A stretch of DNA of 64,000 bases, from the NCBI RefSeq assembly GCF_009728935.1, contig NZ_CP034235.1, forward strand, positions 4,068,001 through 4,132,000, given 5' to 3'. Below the pieces are notes generated by a model. It had not been told where the DNA came from. It worked only from the letters and a program-made list of their open reading frames with translations, and searched no databases. Both the position numbers and the translations under genes were made by a program. This document shows positions 33,569 through 43,117 of the stretch, one piece after another (the stretch's first letter is position 1; each line of letters begins with the position of its first letter). This DNA comes from Paenibacillus psychroresistens. Lineage in GTDB: Bacteria; Bacillota; Bacilli; Paenibacillales; NBRC-103111.

Positions 33569-36190
33569 TTATTTCTCAGCTAGCTTTTTCTTGAGCTCAT
33601 AAACCAAATTCATCGCTTGCAAAGGTGTCATGTTGATGATGTCTGCATTGCGAAGCTCATCTATGACCTGCTCGGTTTTAGGATCCAGCTTCTTTTTGGC
33701 TTTATCCGCCTGCGGCTTGTCCGCTTCAGCAAATAAGCTAAGCTGTACAAAAGGCTCTGCGGCAGCAGCTACCTGCTGAGTCTCATACGGAGCTATCGAT
33801 TCTCTAGCTATAAAACCATTTAATAACGTATAGGATCTTTGGATAATCGATTCAGGCAAGCCTGCTATACGGGCACAATAGATGCCATAGCTGGTATCTG
33901 CCGCTCCGGGTATCAGCTTGCGTAAGAAAGTCACCTGCTGGTTGCTTTCTCTGACTGCCATGCAATAATTGCGTAAAGAGCTTAAGGTTTCCTCCAAATG
34001 AGCCAATTCATGAAAATGCGTCGAGACCAGGGTCTTGCAGCCAATCTCATCGTGCATAAATTCAATCACAGCTTGGGCGATAGCCATTCCCTCACCTGTT
34101 GACGTTCCTCTACCCAGCTCATCAATAATCACTAAGCTGCGTTTGGTAGCTTTCTCCGTCATGACTTGAATATCCATCATTTCTACCATAAAAGTACTCT
34201 GACCGGCAATTAAATCATCAGCAGCTCCAATCCGCGTAAAAATTCGATCAATCAGCGAAACGTTAGCATGCTCAGCGGGCACAAAGCAACCGATTTGAGC
34301 CATAATCGCAATGATAGCAACTTGTCGCATATAAGTGCTTTTACCCGCCATATTAGGTCCGGTAATCAATAAAACTATGCCATCCTCTTCACTTAAATGG
34401 GTGTCATTGGCCACAAATGAGCCTGATTTCATCACAGTTTCCACAACCGGATGTCTGCCTTGTCCGACTTGAAAGCTGTAGCCATCCGTAAGATAAGGAC
34501 GTTTAAAGCGATTCGCTGCACTTACGGTAGCAAGTGATTGATAGACGTCTACCTCAGCCACAATTTCAGCAAGCTGCTGCAAGCGGGAAATTTGCTGTGC
34601 AATTTGTTCCCTTAGCTTAATAAACAGCTCCTGCTCGATATCGACCATTTTCTCTTGCGCTTCAAGGATCAAGGCTTCTTTTTCCTTAAGCTCAGGTGTT
34701 ACAAAACGTTCAGCATTAGCAAGCGTTTGTTTACGTTCATAAGTACCTTCAGGCAGATTGACCAGATGTGACCTCGTTATTTCTATGTAATAACCAAATA
34801 TCCGATTATAGCCAATTTTTAATGATTTAATTCCTGTCTTTTCTCGTTCCTGCCGCTCGAGCTCGGCCATCCACTGCTTGCCATTGCGATCGGCTTCTTT
34901 TAACTGGTCCAGATGCTCATGGTAACCATCACGAATGATTCCGCCATCTCGAATCGATACTGGGGGCTCGTCCACTATCGCTGCTGAAATCCAGCTTAAT
35001 ACATCCTCACAGAGATCCATACGCTTGGCTAATTGCTGTAGAGTATTGGAATCCGAATCGAGGCAAATCTGGCGCAAGGCTGGAATAGCCGCTAGTGACA
35101 GCTGCAGGGCGAGCAAATCTCGTCCATTAGCACTACCATAGGAGATTCGAGCTGTTAAACGCTCCAAATCATAAATCTGTTGTAAATGGTGACGAATATC
35201 GTCACGAATGATCAACTGGCGATAAAAGCAATCTACCGCTTCCAGTCTTTGATCAATCTGCGCAACTTGCATAAGCGGCTTCTCAATCCATCGACGCAGC
35301 ATTCTTCCGCCCATAGAGGTAACACTTTCATCCAGCAGCCATAGCAATGAGCCTTTTTTGCTGCGCTCCCTTACCGTTTCAACCAATTCCAGGTTCCGTC
35401 TGGTGAAGGAATCCATCATCATAAACTGATTGGATTCATATTGCCTAATATGCGTAATGTGCGAAAGCATTCTTTTCTGTGTAGCGCTCAGATAATTCAT
35501 TAATAAGGTTAGCGCGTACAAGCATGCTGGGTCGAGCGGCTTAATATGCTCCGCAGCGAAATGCTGTCGAGTGAATTGTTCATCTACAGAGTCCCATTGA
35601 GTAAAAACAACTGCTTTAGAAGTCAGCAATAAATTAGCTCTTACTTGCTCCACTAAATCTGCGGCACCCAACATTTCTGAAGGTGCGAACGCCGTAAATT
35701 CATCCAATAGAAGCTCAAGCGAGAGTTCAACAGAAGTAACATGAAGCTCTCCAGTCGACAGATCACAAACGGCAAAGCCATATTTATCATCGTGAGCTAT
35801 AGCCGCTGCAATATAGTTATTAACGGAATCACTAAGCATCTTGCCTTCCATTAGAGTTCCTGGAGTAACAATCCGCACAATTTCACGGCGTACGATACCT
35901 TTGGCCTCTTCTGGTTTCTCTACTTGCTCACAAATCGCGACTTTATAGCCTTTTTCAATTAAGCGGGCTATATAATTCTCTGCAGCATGATAAGGAATTC
36001 CACACATCGGAATTTTCTCTTGAGTCCCGCCATCTCTGCCTGTTAAGGTTATTTCCAATTCTTTAGAAGCTAATATCGCGTCATCAAAAAACATTTCATA
36101 GAAATCACCGAGTCGAAAAAATAAAAAAGCATCGGGCACTTCTGCTTTTACTAACAAGTATTGTTCTATCATTGGTGTATATTTAATCAT
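33569..36190 (-). CDS. mutS: DNA mismatch repair protein MutS
   Basis: An 873-residue mismatch sensor. The N-terminal mismatch-reading motif is RLGDFYEMF, where the Phe and Glu contact the mispair. The ATPase core has Walker A ITGPNMAGKSTYMRQVA, Walker B LVIIDELGRGTST and the signature region DDLIAGQSTFMVEM. The C-terminus carries the helix-turn-helix dimerisation segment and the beta-clamp-binding-type tail LSLFAEADK. ATG with GGAGGAT upstream. It is downstream of the amidoligase gene by 85 bp. Confidence 0.98.
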   Translation of the reverse strand: MIKYTPMIEQYLLVKAEVPDAFLFFRLGDFYEMFFDDAILASKELEITLTGRDGGTQEKIPMCGIPYHAAENYIARLIEKGYKVAICEQVEKPEEAKGIVRREIVRIVTPGTLMEGKMLSDSVNNYIAAAIAHDDKYGFAVCDLSTGELHVTSVELSLELLLDEFTAFAPSEMLGAADLVEQVRANLLLTSKAVVFTQWDSVDEQFTRQHFAAEHIKPLDPACLYALTLLMNYLSATQKRMLSHITHIRQYESNQFMMMDSFTRRNLELVETVRERSKKGSLLWLLDESVTSMGGRMLRRWIEKPLMQVAQIDQRLEAVDCFYRQLIIRDDIRHHLQQIYDLERLTARISYGSANGRDLLALQLSLAAIPALRQICLDSDSNTLQQLAKRMDLCEDVLSWISAAIVDEPPVSIRDGGIIRDGYHEHLDQLKEADRNGKQWMAELERQEREKTGIKSLKIGYNRIFGYYIEITRSHLVNLPEGTYERKQTLANAERFVTPELKEKEALILEAQEKMVDIEQELFIKLREQIAQQISRLQQLAEIVAEVDVYQSLATVSAANRFKRPYLTDGYSFQVGQGRHPVVETVMKSGSFVANDTHLSEEDGIVLLITGPNMAGKSTYMRQVAIIAIMAQIGCFVPAEHANVSLIDRIFTRIGAADDLIAGQSTFMVEMMDIQVMTEKATKRSLVIIDELGRGTSTGEGMAIAQAVIEFMHDEIGCKTLVSTHFHELAHLEETLSSLRNYCMAVRESNQQVTFLRKLIPGAADTSYGIYCARIAGLPESIIQRSYTLLNGFIARESIAPYETQQVAAAAEPFVQLSLFAEADKPQADKAKKKLDPKTEQVIDELRNADIINMTPLQAMNLVYELKKKLAEK

Positions 36191-36275
36191 CTTAATCCTC
36201 CATACATCCAGTTCGTATACGGATACTGTTAATGGGTAAATTGTTGTCCTTTATCAGTGATCCGTAATGAATTTA

Positions 36276-37721
36276 TTATAACATGAATTCACGCTGAGAA
36301 TCGATTCTCCAATTTTTACGAAAGTCCTGTTCCTCCTGCCAATCTTCTTTTAGCAAAATCATTTGGAATAAGCGGTTCAGCTCTTTTTGATATTTCAGAT
36401 ACGTAGTGGTTTGTTTAATATCCAACCAAAGCTTCTCGATGTGGGGTTTAATTCTATCTTTAGCTCCTTGATAAAAGGCTCGTTGCACCTCTAATAACCG
36501 CAATGGACGCTGCTGCAATTCCAGATAATGGTGAGCAATGACCATACCAAGCGACAGTACTCCCACTGTGACGGTTGGAGATACCAGCCAGCTCGGGAGC
36601 GAGCGATATTCAAAGCCACCGTGGGATTGACGTCTAAAATCACCTAAAAAACCATATCGTGGCCTGCGATGATAAATGCTTTCACTTTCTAATAATACTA
36701 ACGGCAGCGCTAAATAATTATCCAGTACGCGAAGCAGCATCGAATTAACCTCGACTCCACTGAAATGGATATGTCCGCCTAAAGGTAAGCCTTTTACTGG
36801 CATCGCACCAGCTAACCAATCTAATTCGGGCTCGTTGATCATTTTCTGCGCTTTCTGCATTAGGTTTCTTATATGATGAGTTAGGATAATCGGACTTGTG
36901 CTCGGTTGTGGACGAAGCTCAACTAGCGGCAGTACAATTCGATGTCCAGAGAGAACCACAGCATCACAGCCAACAACACCCTCTCTCCCCATAAAACGAT
37001 CCGCTGAGACAATCTTCCCATTTGGTTTACGCAGGATGAATTCGGGATCCGCACCAATTAGAATTGGCTTAACTCTAGCTATATATGGAGGGTTTACAGT
37101 CCTTAGTTCGGTAGCAAAAGCATTCATTTCATCTGCATAACATTGGGCTAATCTTTGATTTAACACAGGTGTGGGATTCACATCGATAACTACTGTATCT
37201 CCCCTTCCTAGAATGCCAATATGCACTAAAGCAAACTCTAACCCTAACGCATATACAGCTTTTCGAGCTTCACGCATGGCACGCCTAACATAAAAGCCTA
37301 CCCGTTCATTCACTTCCAGCTCTTCAAAACGGCCCCGATTGGATTCTGAAAAAGACAATCTAGACGACCACAATGTTGTTTTACTTTTTTTAATAAATAC
37401 ACTTAGCGCTTTAAGGTGAAAGATCGGTATTCTATACTCGATTCGATATTCAGGCCTATTTTCAGCTGGGGAAATTTTGAGCCCGTGTAGCTCTATGATC
37501 TGACGCATTGTTTTTTTATTATTACACTGAAGCACGCTTTTCGGATCATTAAAAATCTGGATATTTTCACCAGTAATTGTTCTTCCTGAGAAATCAGCTC
37601 CCCATGAGAGGATCATTGTTTTTTGGAAAATTGGAGACAAGCTCTCACCATGCTCAAAATGTAACAAAGGAAGTAATTTATCTACGCCGGATTGATTGTT
37701 ATGTAATAGATAAGTTTCCAT
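36276..37721 (-). CDS. ATP-grasp plus PhiEco32-type (GCS-like) amidoligase fusion
   Basis: A 481-residue two-domain ligase. Residues about 60-210 look like a YheC/D-type ATP-grasp domain: basic patch RFEELEVNERVGFYVRRAMREARKA and the metal motif VVIDVNPTPVLNQ. Residues about 215-420 match the carboxylate-amine ligase family related to gamma-glutamylcysteine synthetase and phage PhiEco32 proteins: IGADPEFILRKPNGKIVSADRF, VELRPQPST, GGHIHFSG and FEYRSLPSWL. Both domains activate carboxylates with ATP to form amide bonds. The product is unknown. Between cotE and mutS it may make a peptide modification or a small capped peptide, possibly spore- or envelope-related (inference). Confidence 0.78.
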   Translation of the reverse strand: METYLLHNNQSGVDKLLPLLHFEHGESLSPIFQKTMILSWGADFSGRTITGENIQIFNDPKSVLQCNNKKTMRQIIELHGLKISPAENRPEYRIEYRIPIFHLKALSVFIKKSKTTLWSSRLSFSESNRGRFEELEVNERVGFYVRRAMREARKAVYALGLEFALVHIGILGRGDTVVIDVNPTPVLNQRLAQCYADEMNAFATELRTVNPPYIARVKPILIGADPEFILRKPNGKIVSADRFMGREGVVGCDAVVLSGHRIVLPLVELRPQPSTSPIILTHHIRNLMQKAQKMINEPELDWLAGAMPVKGLPLGGHIHFSGVEVNSMLLRVLDNYLALPLVLLESESIYHRRPRYGFLGDFRRQSHGGFEYRSLPSWLVSPTVTVGVLSLGMVIAHHYLELQQRPLRLLEVQRAFYQGAKDRIKPHIEKLWLDIKQTTTYLKYQKELNRLFQMILLKEDWQEEQDFRKNWRIDSQREFML

Positions 37722-37774
37722 TTCAGCTCAACCTCTCTCCTATAATATCCGTGAAAATAATTAATAATAGCCAG

Positions 37775-37815
37775 GGTAAACGGCTACACCGTCCTATTGG
37801 ACGGGTGCGTTTGCC
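37775..37815. other. Strong imperfect hairpin in the amidoligase-mutS leader
   Basis: GGTAAACG (37775-37782) faces CGTTTGCC (37808-37815); one T opposite G is a wobble on the plus strand and a mismatch on the minus strand. An inner CAC-CGTCC / GGACG-G-GTG stem closes a 4-nt loop. There is no U run, so it is not a terminator. On the minus strand it lies downstream of a possible TATAAT (37841-37846) and upstream of the amidoligase ribosome site. It does not match a riboswitch class I know. Confidence 0.5.
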
Positions 37816-37863
37816 AAGGAATATCTACGGAAAGTATAAAATTATATACTATCCAATATTCGC

Positions 37864-37887
37864 AAAAAAAAGAGGGCAATTGCCCCC
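37864..37887 (-). terminator. Terminator of cotE
   Basis: Minus strand GGGGGC-AATT-GCCCTC, a 6-bp stem with one mismatch and a 4-nt loop, followed by eight U. Confidence 0.85.
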
Positions 37888-37928
37888 TGCCAAACTACAT
37901 GATGAATCATATACTACTTTAAATTAAC

Positions 37929-38498
37929 TTAATTCAAATCTTCGTCAAATGTTTCTGGATCTAAGTCATCGTAATCTAAGCTGCTGCTGGCATCAAAGTC
38001 AAAATGCTTATCTCCGTCATCATCACACCCACCGTCACATACGACGATGCATACCTTGGTTTCAGCAATCATTTCAACTGCGAATTCACGTTCCACTCGA
38101 ATGATTACACTGTTTCCTTGCGCGGAAACGCTTGCCTCCACACAGTTCGGCTCCTGTGTGGCGTCAGCTGAAACCTCTACGGTACCTGCCTTATGTTTTT
38201 TATCTAAGTAGGTTAACGGAACAACATCAACATACGAGACAGATTCTTTGGCAACATCCGTTTTCGTATTTTTGTCATAAGAATACCAAATGTTAATATC
38301 GTAAGTACCTAATACCTCTACCCCGTCGCTGGACTTTGCCGATTCGTATTGATTGTTAATAATCCATGCGCCTAAGATGCTGGTCGGAGCATGCGGCGGA
38401 GTGACGGTATGGCTCACCTGACTGAACTTCCGACCTTTGCCGCAGACCGCTTTCGTAATGATCTCTCGACATTGCAGGTCTTTATCTTTGATTGACAT
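37929..38498 (-). CDS. cotE: Outer spore coat morphogenetic protein CotE
   Basis: A 189-residue protein that assembles as a ring around the forespore and recruits outer coat proteins. It starts MSIKDKDLQCREIITKAVCGKGRK and contains the family segments ILGAWIINNQYES, GTYDINIWYSYD and SVSYVDVVPLTYLD. It ends in a strongly acidic tail (FDFDASSSLDYDDLDPETFDEDLN), typical of CotE. The ATG at 38496-38498 with GGAGGAGG upstream is preferred to the one six codons earlier. In Bacillus subtilis cotE also lies immediately next to mutSL. Confidence 0.95.
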   Translation of the reverse strand: MSIKDKDLQCREIITKAVCGKGRKFSQVSHTVTPPHAPTSILGAWIINNQYESAKSSDGVEVLGTYDINIWYSYDKNTKTDVAKESVSYVDVVPLTYLDKKHKAGTVEVSADATQEPNCVEASVSAQGNSVIIRVEREFAVEMIAETKVCIVVCDGGCDDDGDKHFDFDASSSLDYDDLDPETFDEDLN

Positions 38499-38591
38499 CC
38501 TTGCTACCTCCTCCATACGATCATTCTTTTAAATTGTATGCAGGACATACGTCTAGAGTGACAACTATTTTTGCAGTTTCTAAATAAAAGA

Positions 38592-39548
38592 TTACGCTTC
38601 TTTACGCTTTTTACTTCTTTTGGCAATTGATAGATAGTTTTTAAGCTCTACACAAAGCTGCAGCAGGGCTGAACGCACCTCAAATTCATCGCGAGACACA
38701 GGTAATGGATACTTCTTGAAGTCGGCCTCCATTTCCGAGAGATGTTTATCCACATTACCTTGATAGTATTCCATCTTTACCTCGACACTCAATTCCTCGA
38801 AAAGCTGTGCGATCTGATGGCCATGCGGCAACGAGCGATAGACCTGGGCTACGAGATCAAGCATGCGTTGCGTTGATTCTAATTGCTGGCGTCGCATCTC
38901 GTAATAACGCACCCAATCGCCATTACCTTGCAAAAGCTTATTATCTGCAGACCGCTCTGCGATAAGGTTGCCTGCTTCAATTACATCATAAGCCTCCAGC
39001 AGCTCTTTACCGTCCCAAACGTGATTCTCATTATCATTAAGATGTAGCGCAAATTCTTTAAATATTGCTGAAAGCAGCTCTTCCAGCCGAATTCTCGCTT
39101 GATCCAGCTTAGGGTGCTCATTGGGCATGTAGATCAAATTAATGATTGTGGACAAGCCCAAACCGATAATTAACAAATAAACTTCATTCATGATATGTGT
39201 CAAAGAAACAGATTGCAAGGCAAATAAATGGAGCATCACTACGGTACTTGTGACGATGCCATCATGAAGGTTAAGCTTAGCCAATAACGAATATACCACA
39301 AGGACGAATACCGCAATTGCCCAAATATGATAGCCCAATGAATAAAAAATTAATGCAGCTAAAAGTAACCCAACTAAAGAAGCAAGAATCCGAATCGCGG
39401 AGGTTTTAATTCCGCGTTTTTTAGTAACATCCACACCCAATACGGCAAAAAGTCCAGCTGAAAACGGGGAAAGCAAATCAAAAAATTGAGCTAGATAAAT
39501 CGCTATAACAACAGCTGCTGCTGTTTTGATCACACGAATCCCAATCAA
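38592..39548 (-). CDS. Aromatic-acid-exporter/FUSC-family membrane protein (DUF939-like)
   Basis: A 318-residue protein. The N-terminal half has about five or six hydrophobic segments (IRVIKTAAAVVIAIYLAQFF, FSAGLFAVLGVDVTKK, ASLVGLLLAALIFYSL, and others), with the motif KRGIKTSAIRILAS typical of the FUSC/YgaE group. The C-terminal half (about 150-318) is a long helical cytoplasmic domain. Some relatives export aromatic carboxylic acids; the substrate here is unknown. TTG start with AAGGAGGG. It stands between cotE and the carboxypeptidase. Confidence 0.82.
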   Translation of the reverse strand: MIGIRVIKTAAAVVIAIYLAQFFDLLSPFSAGLFAVLGVDVTKKRGIKTSAIRILASLVGLLLAALIFYSLGYHIWAIAVFVLVVYSLLAKLNLHDGIVTSTVVMLHLFALQSVSLTHIMNEVYLLIIGLGLSTIINLIYMPNEHPKLDQARIRLEELLSAIFKEFALHLNDNENHVWDGKELLEAYDVIEAGNLIAERSADNKLLQGNGDWVRYYEMRRQQLESTQRMLDLVAQVYRSLPHGHQIAQLFEELSVEVKMEYYQGNVDKHLSEMEADFKKYPLPVSRDEFEVRSALLQLCVELKNYLSIAKRSKKRKEA

Positions 39549-39576
39549 AGCTTATGCCCTCCTTGATGAGAATAAA

Positions 39577-41094
39577 TTAAACCAGTTTATAAATTTCTTG
39601 ATACTTCTCTTCCAAATAAGCAACTAGATAATCCGGATTCAATGCTTCTCCTGTTACTTGTTGAATAATTTCTGCGGGAGTCAATGACTTGCCATATTGA
39701 TATATTTGCTCAACTAGCCATTCCTTGATAGGAAGCAGATTGCCTTGCTCTACAAGCTCCTCAAAATTAGGCATACGCGCAAGCATGGTATGACGCATTT
39801 GCGCGGCATACATGTTGCCTAGAGCATAGGATGGGAAGTAGCCAAAAGCACCACCTGACCAATGAACATCCTGCAGAACGCCCTCTTCGTTGGTTGAAGG
39901 CTCTACCCCTAAGTATTCCTTGTATTTCTCATTCCAGAATTGGGGGAGCTCGGCAGCTGTAATCGTTTCGTTAAACAACGCTTTTTCAATTTCATACCGG
40001 ATCATAATATGTAAGTTATAAGTTAACTCATCCGCTTCAATCCGAATTAAGGAAGGTTTAACTTCATTGATAGCTTTGTAGAACGCTTCAACTGACACAT
40101 CATCAAATTGGCCTGGGAATGTTTTTTGCAGATCCGCATAATATCGGTTCCAGAACGAAGCGCTCCGACCAATCATGTTCTCCCAGAAACGAGACTGTGA
40201 CTCATGAATACCCATCGATGTGCCTGTGCATAAATTCGTCCCGATTAATTCTGCAGAGATATTCTGCTCATATAAAGCATGGCCCCCCTCATGGATGGTA
40301 CCAAACAAGGCACTAACCACATCATCCTCTAAATAACGAGTCGTAATGCGTACATCTCCTGGATTTAAGCCTGTAGCAAAAGGGTGAACTGTTTCATCGA
40401 GGCGCCCAGCCTCAAAGTCATAACCCATTTGATTAAGAATAAACAGGCTGAATTGACGCTGCTGATCTTTGGAAAAGGTTTGACGAAGAAAGGCCGTTTC
40501 CGGTTGGTTCTTTGAAGCTTGAATACTGGCTGCCAACGGCACAAGCTTTTTACGCAAGGCTCCAAATACTTCATCGAGCTTGGCAACGGTCATCCCTGGC
40601 TCATACATATCTAATAAGGTGTCATACTTGTTGTCCTTATATCCCCAAAGCTCGATAAATTCGAGATTTGCTGCAATAATTTTCTCCAGATAGGGCTGGA
40701 ATAAAGCATAATCCGAAGTAGATTTGGCTGTTTCCCAAAGCGACTCTGCATTAGAAGTTAAAACCACATAAGCTTGATACTTTTCAGTGGGAATCTTACG
40801 GCTGCGATCATAATCTTTTTGACATTCAAGGATTATTTTACGATTTAACTCGTCTACTTGCTCCCAATGCTGTGGTTCGGATAAGAATTGTAAAAAAGCG
40901 CCCATTTCATCGGAAATCGATAATTTAAACATCTCAGTTGAGAGAACTCCCACCACATCGGATCTGCTTTCAACCCCTTTTTTCGGCAAGCCTGTGCGCA
41001 TATCCCAATAAATTAAACCGACTGCTTCCTCGTAGCTTTTTATTTTTTTGACTAATTCGCGAAACGCTATTAATTGATTTTGAACTTCACTCAT
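39577..41094 (-). CDS. Carboxypeptidase M32 (thermostable carboxypeptidase 1)
   Basis: A 505-residue cytosolic zinc carboxypeptidase of family M32, as in Thermus Taq and Bacillus YpwA. The zinc site is GTIHEGGHALYEQ (HExxH), with the downstream Glu in MGIHESQSRFWENMIG. The conserved DVRITTRY precedes it. It removes C-terminal residues with broad specificity. The ATG at 41092-41094, with AGGAGG 9 nt upstream, begins MSEVQNQLIAF. The longer frame would run into the divergent gene at 41222 and is rejected. Confidence 0.95.
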   Translation of the reverse strand: MSEVQNQLIAFRELVKKIKSYEEAVGLIYWDMRTGLPKKGVESRSDVVGVLSTEMFKLSISDEMGAFLQFLSEPQHWEQVDELNRKIILECQKDYDRSRKIPTEKYQAYVVLTSNAESLWETAKSTSDYALFQPYLEKIIAANLEFIELWGYKDNKYDTLLDMYEPGMTVAKLDEVFGALRKKLVPLAASIQASKNQPETAFLRQTFSKDQQRQFSLFILNQMGYDFEAGRLDETVHPFATGLNPGDVRITTRYLEDDVVSALFGTIHEGGHALYEQNISAELIGTNLCTGTSMGIHESQSRFWENMIGRSASFWNRYYADLQKTFPGQFDDVSVEAFYKAINEVKPSLIRIEADELTYNLHIMIRYEIEKALFNETITAAELPQFWNEKYKEYLGVEPSTNEEGVLQDVHWSGGAFGYFPSYALGNMYAAQMRHTMLARMPNFEELVEQGNLLPIKEWLVEQIYQYGKSLTPAEIIQQVTGEALNPDYLVAYLEEKYQEIYKLV

Positions 41095-41221
41095 ATGGAA
41101 TAGCCTCCTATTTGTAACATTTTCTAAATATAAATATACCTTTTTCTCTATTTTATAAGCAACTTTTCTCTGGTTTATGATAAAATAGCCTTTAAAAGAG
41201 AAGCATAAGGAGATTGATCCC

Positions 41222-41563
41222 ATGGAGATTACAGTCACAGCAAATGCGCAAAACGAAATAACAGCTCAGCTTGCTAAAAATGACATGCATGCATTGAAAC
41301 TTGTTTATGATAATGAAGGCTGCGGCTGCGCGGTAAATGGAGTGGCACAATTATGGATGGTACCAGCTGCTGCTGAGTCAGAGGCTTGGTCAGAAGCTAC
41401 AGGTTCCGACTTACATATCCTCTATGCGCGGAAAGATGAGATTTACTTTGAAGATCGGTTAATCATTGACTATAAGGCCTCCGGTCGTTCATTTATATTA
41501 AAAAGCTCTAATCAGATCTATAATAATAATCTTAATTTAATTGCTAAGGGGGCATTGCAATGA
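41222..41563 (+). CDS. HesB/YqkB-type iron-sulfur biosynthesis family protein
   Basis: A 113-residue protein of the A-type/HesB-like fold. It has LKLVYDNEGCGCAVNGVAQLW, a Cys-Gly-Cys pair near residue 34, and IYFEDRLIIDYKASGRSFILKSSNQI. Related Bacillus YqkB proteins are annotated as iron-sulfur biosynthesis proteins, but they lack the third C-terminal Cys of true IscA/SufA carriers, so carrier function is uncertain. AAGGAG ribosome site. It overlaps the carbonic anhydrase gene by 4 bp (ATGA). Confidence 0.8.
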   Translation: MEITVTANAQNEITAQLAKNDMHALKLVYDNEGCGCAVNGVAQLWMVPAAAESEAWSEATGSDLHILYARKDEIYFEDRLIIDYKASGRSFILKSSNQIYNNNLNLIAKGALQ

Positions 41564-42153
41564 AAACCTTGTTATATGAAGTATTGGATTATAATAAACA
41601 ATTTGTTGAGAATGAAAAATATATCCCTTTTCTAACCTCAAAGTTCCCTGAAAAGAAATTTGTCATTATCACCTGCATGGACACGCGTTTAATTGAGCTC
41701 TTACCTGCAAGCATGGATATTAAGAATGGCGATGTGAAGATCATTAAAATCGCGGGTGCGGTTGTAGCTCATCCATTCGGAAGCGTTATGCGAAGTATCA
41801 TTGTTGCGATTTATGAGCTAAAAGCTTCTGAAGTTTTTATCGTGGGGCACACAGATTGCGGAATGGGCAGTCTTGATCCTAGTAAGATGAAAGAGAAATT
41901 CAAGGCCGAAGGCATTAAGGACGAAACCATCAAAACCTTGGAATATTACGGGCTCGATCTTGAAAAATGGCTCAAAGGCTTTGACGATGTCAATGAAAGT
42001 GTCCGCAACAGCGTTAAGCTGATTCGCAACCACCCGCTTCTTCCGAAGATTGCGGTTCATGGACTAGTTATCTCTCCGAATACAGGTAAGCTCGATGTTG
42101 TTGAGGATGGATATGTGTATTTAGAGGAAAAAGAGAAAATTCAAGGTAATTAA
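41560..42153 (+). CDS. Beta-class carbonic anhydrase
   Basis: A 197-residue zinc enzyme interconverting CO2 and bicarbonate. Ligands and catalytic dyad are CMDTRL (Cys, Asp, Arg) and HTDCGM (His, Cys), with GAVVAHPFGSVMRSIIVAIYEL between them. The size and order match the small Firmicutes group. It is translationally coupled to the HesB-like gene upstream, and a terminator ends the pair at 42217. Confidence 0.95.
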   Translation: MKTLLYEVLDYNKQFVENEKYIPFLTSKFPEKKFVIITCMDTRLIELLPASMDIKNGDVKIIKIAGAVVAHPFGSVMRSIIVAIYELKASEVFIVGHTDCGMGSLDPSKMKEKFKAEGIKDETIKTLEYYGLDLEKWLKGFDDVNESVRNSVKLIRNHPLLPKIAVHGLVISPNTGKLDVVEDGYVYLEEKEKIQGN

Positions 42154-42174
42154 CCTAGTTAATTAACGCCTTAA

Positions 42175-42217
42175 ACAAAAGGATGCGCCCACACTGCAAT
42201 ATGGCGCATCCTTTTGT
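42175..42217 (+). terminator. Terminator after the carbonic anhydrase gene
   Basis: A 15-bp perfect inverted repeat ACAAAAGGATGCGCC (42175-42189) / GGCGCATCCTTTTGT (42203-42217). The T run is part of the stem. It could also end the convergent SDR transcript. Confidence 0.8.
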
Positions 42218-42262
42218 TGTATATTTGCTAACCTATATACAATTTTTGAAATATGCAAAATG

Positions 42263-43057
42263 TTAAAAAATAGTCGGTACCATTCCCCCATCCATACGGA
42301 TTGGAGAACCTTTAAATGCGGATGCATATGGACTACATAAAAAAGTAGCTAGTCTACCTATTTCGATGGGCTTGATAAATCGTTGTATTTCAGATTGAGG
42401 TAGGTTTACAGCCATAAATTTTTTCTCTTTATCTGAAAAAGTCATATCTTCATTAGGGTACATTCCGTCAATTATTTGATGCACATTTTCAGAGAGTGTT
42501 GGTCCTGGCATGATCGAATTGACTGTAACTTCTGTTCCTTTGGTTAACTTTGATAAGCTTTTTGACAATGATAATAACATAGCTTTTGTCATACTATACT
42601 GTGGCATTAGTCCTGAAGGCATAATTGCTTCTTCGCTCGCAATAAAGATAATGCGGCCATAATCTTTTTTCAACATTCTAGGTAAATAAAACTTTGATAA
42701 TCCATTTGCAGCAAGAACATTAGTATGGAAGTATTTTTCCCATACTTCATCATCAATATCCTTGTATTTCATAATTTCATAAATACCCATATTGTTAACT
42801 AAAATATCAATGTTAGGGTATTTTTCAAATAAAGCTGCTCTTTGTTGAATATCCACTATATCGGCTGTAGCATTTTGCGGAGATGTAGCCGGGAAATCCG
42901 ACTTAATTTCATTTACAGTACGTTCTACCTCTTCATAATTTCGTCCATTAATTAGTACATTAGCACCTTCTTTGGCAAGTTCAATGGCAATTGCTTTACC
43001 TATACCTTTTGTTGAACCTGTAACTAAAGCCGTTTTATTGTTTAATCCCATATCCAT
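42263..43057 (-). CDS. Short-chain dehydrogenase/reductase
   Basis: A 264-residue NAD(P)-dependent oxidoreductase. The Rossmann motif is TGSTKGIGKAIAIELAKEG, then the NNMG motif, and the catalytic segment IFIASEEAIMPSGLMPQYSMTK with Tyr-x3-Lys. The residue at the usual catalytic Ser position is in ASEEA/MPSG and needs alignment. The substrate is unknown. The gene is AT-rich (16 G/C in the 60 bases 42721-42780), in sharp contrast to the GC-rich AraC gene 60 bp upstream, with which it may share a promoter. Confidence 0.9.
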   Translation of the reverse strand: MDMGLNNKTALVTGSTKGIGKAIAIELAKEGANVLINGRNYEEVERTVNEIKSDFPATSPQNATADIVDIQQRAALFEKYPNIDILVNNMGIYEIMKYKDIDDEVWEKYFHTNVLAANGLSKFYLPRMLKKDYGRIIFIASEEAIMPSGLMPQYSMTKAMLLSLSKSLSKLTKGTEVTVNSIMPGPTLSENVHQIIDGMYPNEDMTFSDKEKKFMAVNLPQSEIQRFIKPIEIGRLATFLCSPYASAFKGSPIRMDGGMVPTIF

Positions 43058-43117
43058 AATACATTTCTCCTTTTATTTTGCTTATCTCCGGATAGTGTTT
43101 ATGTTAACTTGTCTGGA

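Noticed and set aside
39577..41238. Longer open frame for the M32 carboxypeptidase starting at 41238
   Set aside because: It overlaps the divergent HesB-like gene start, and a clear AGGAGG-ATG start occurs at 41094 that begins with the family sequence.
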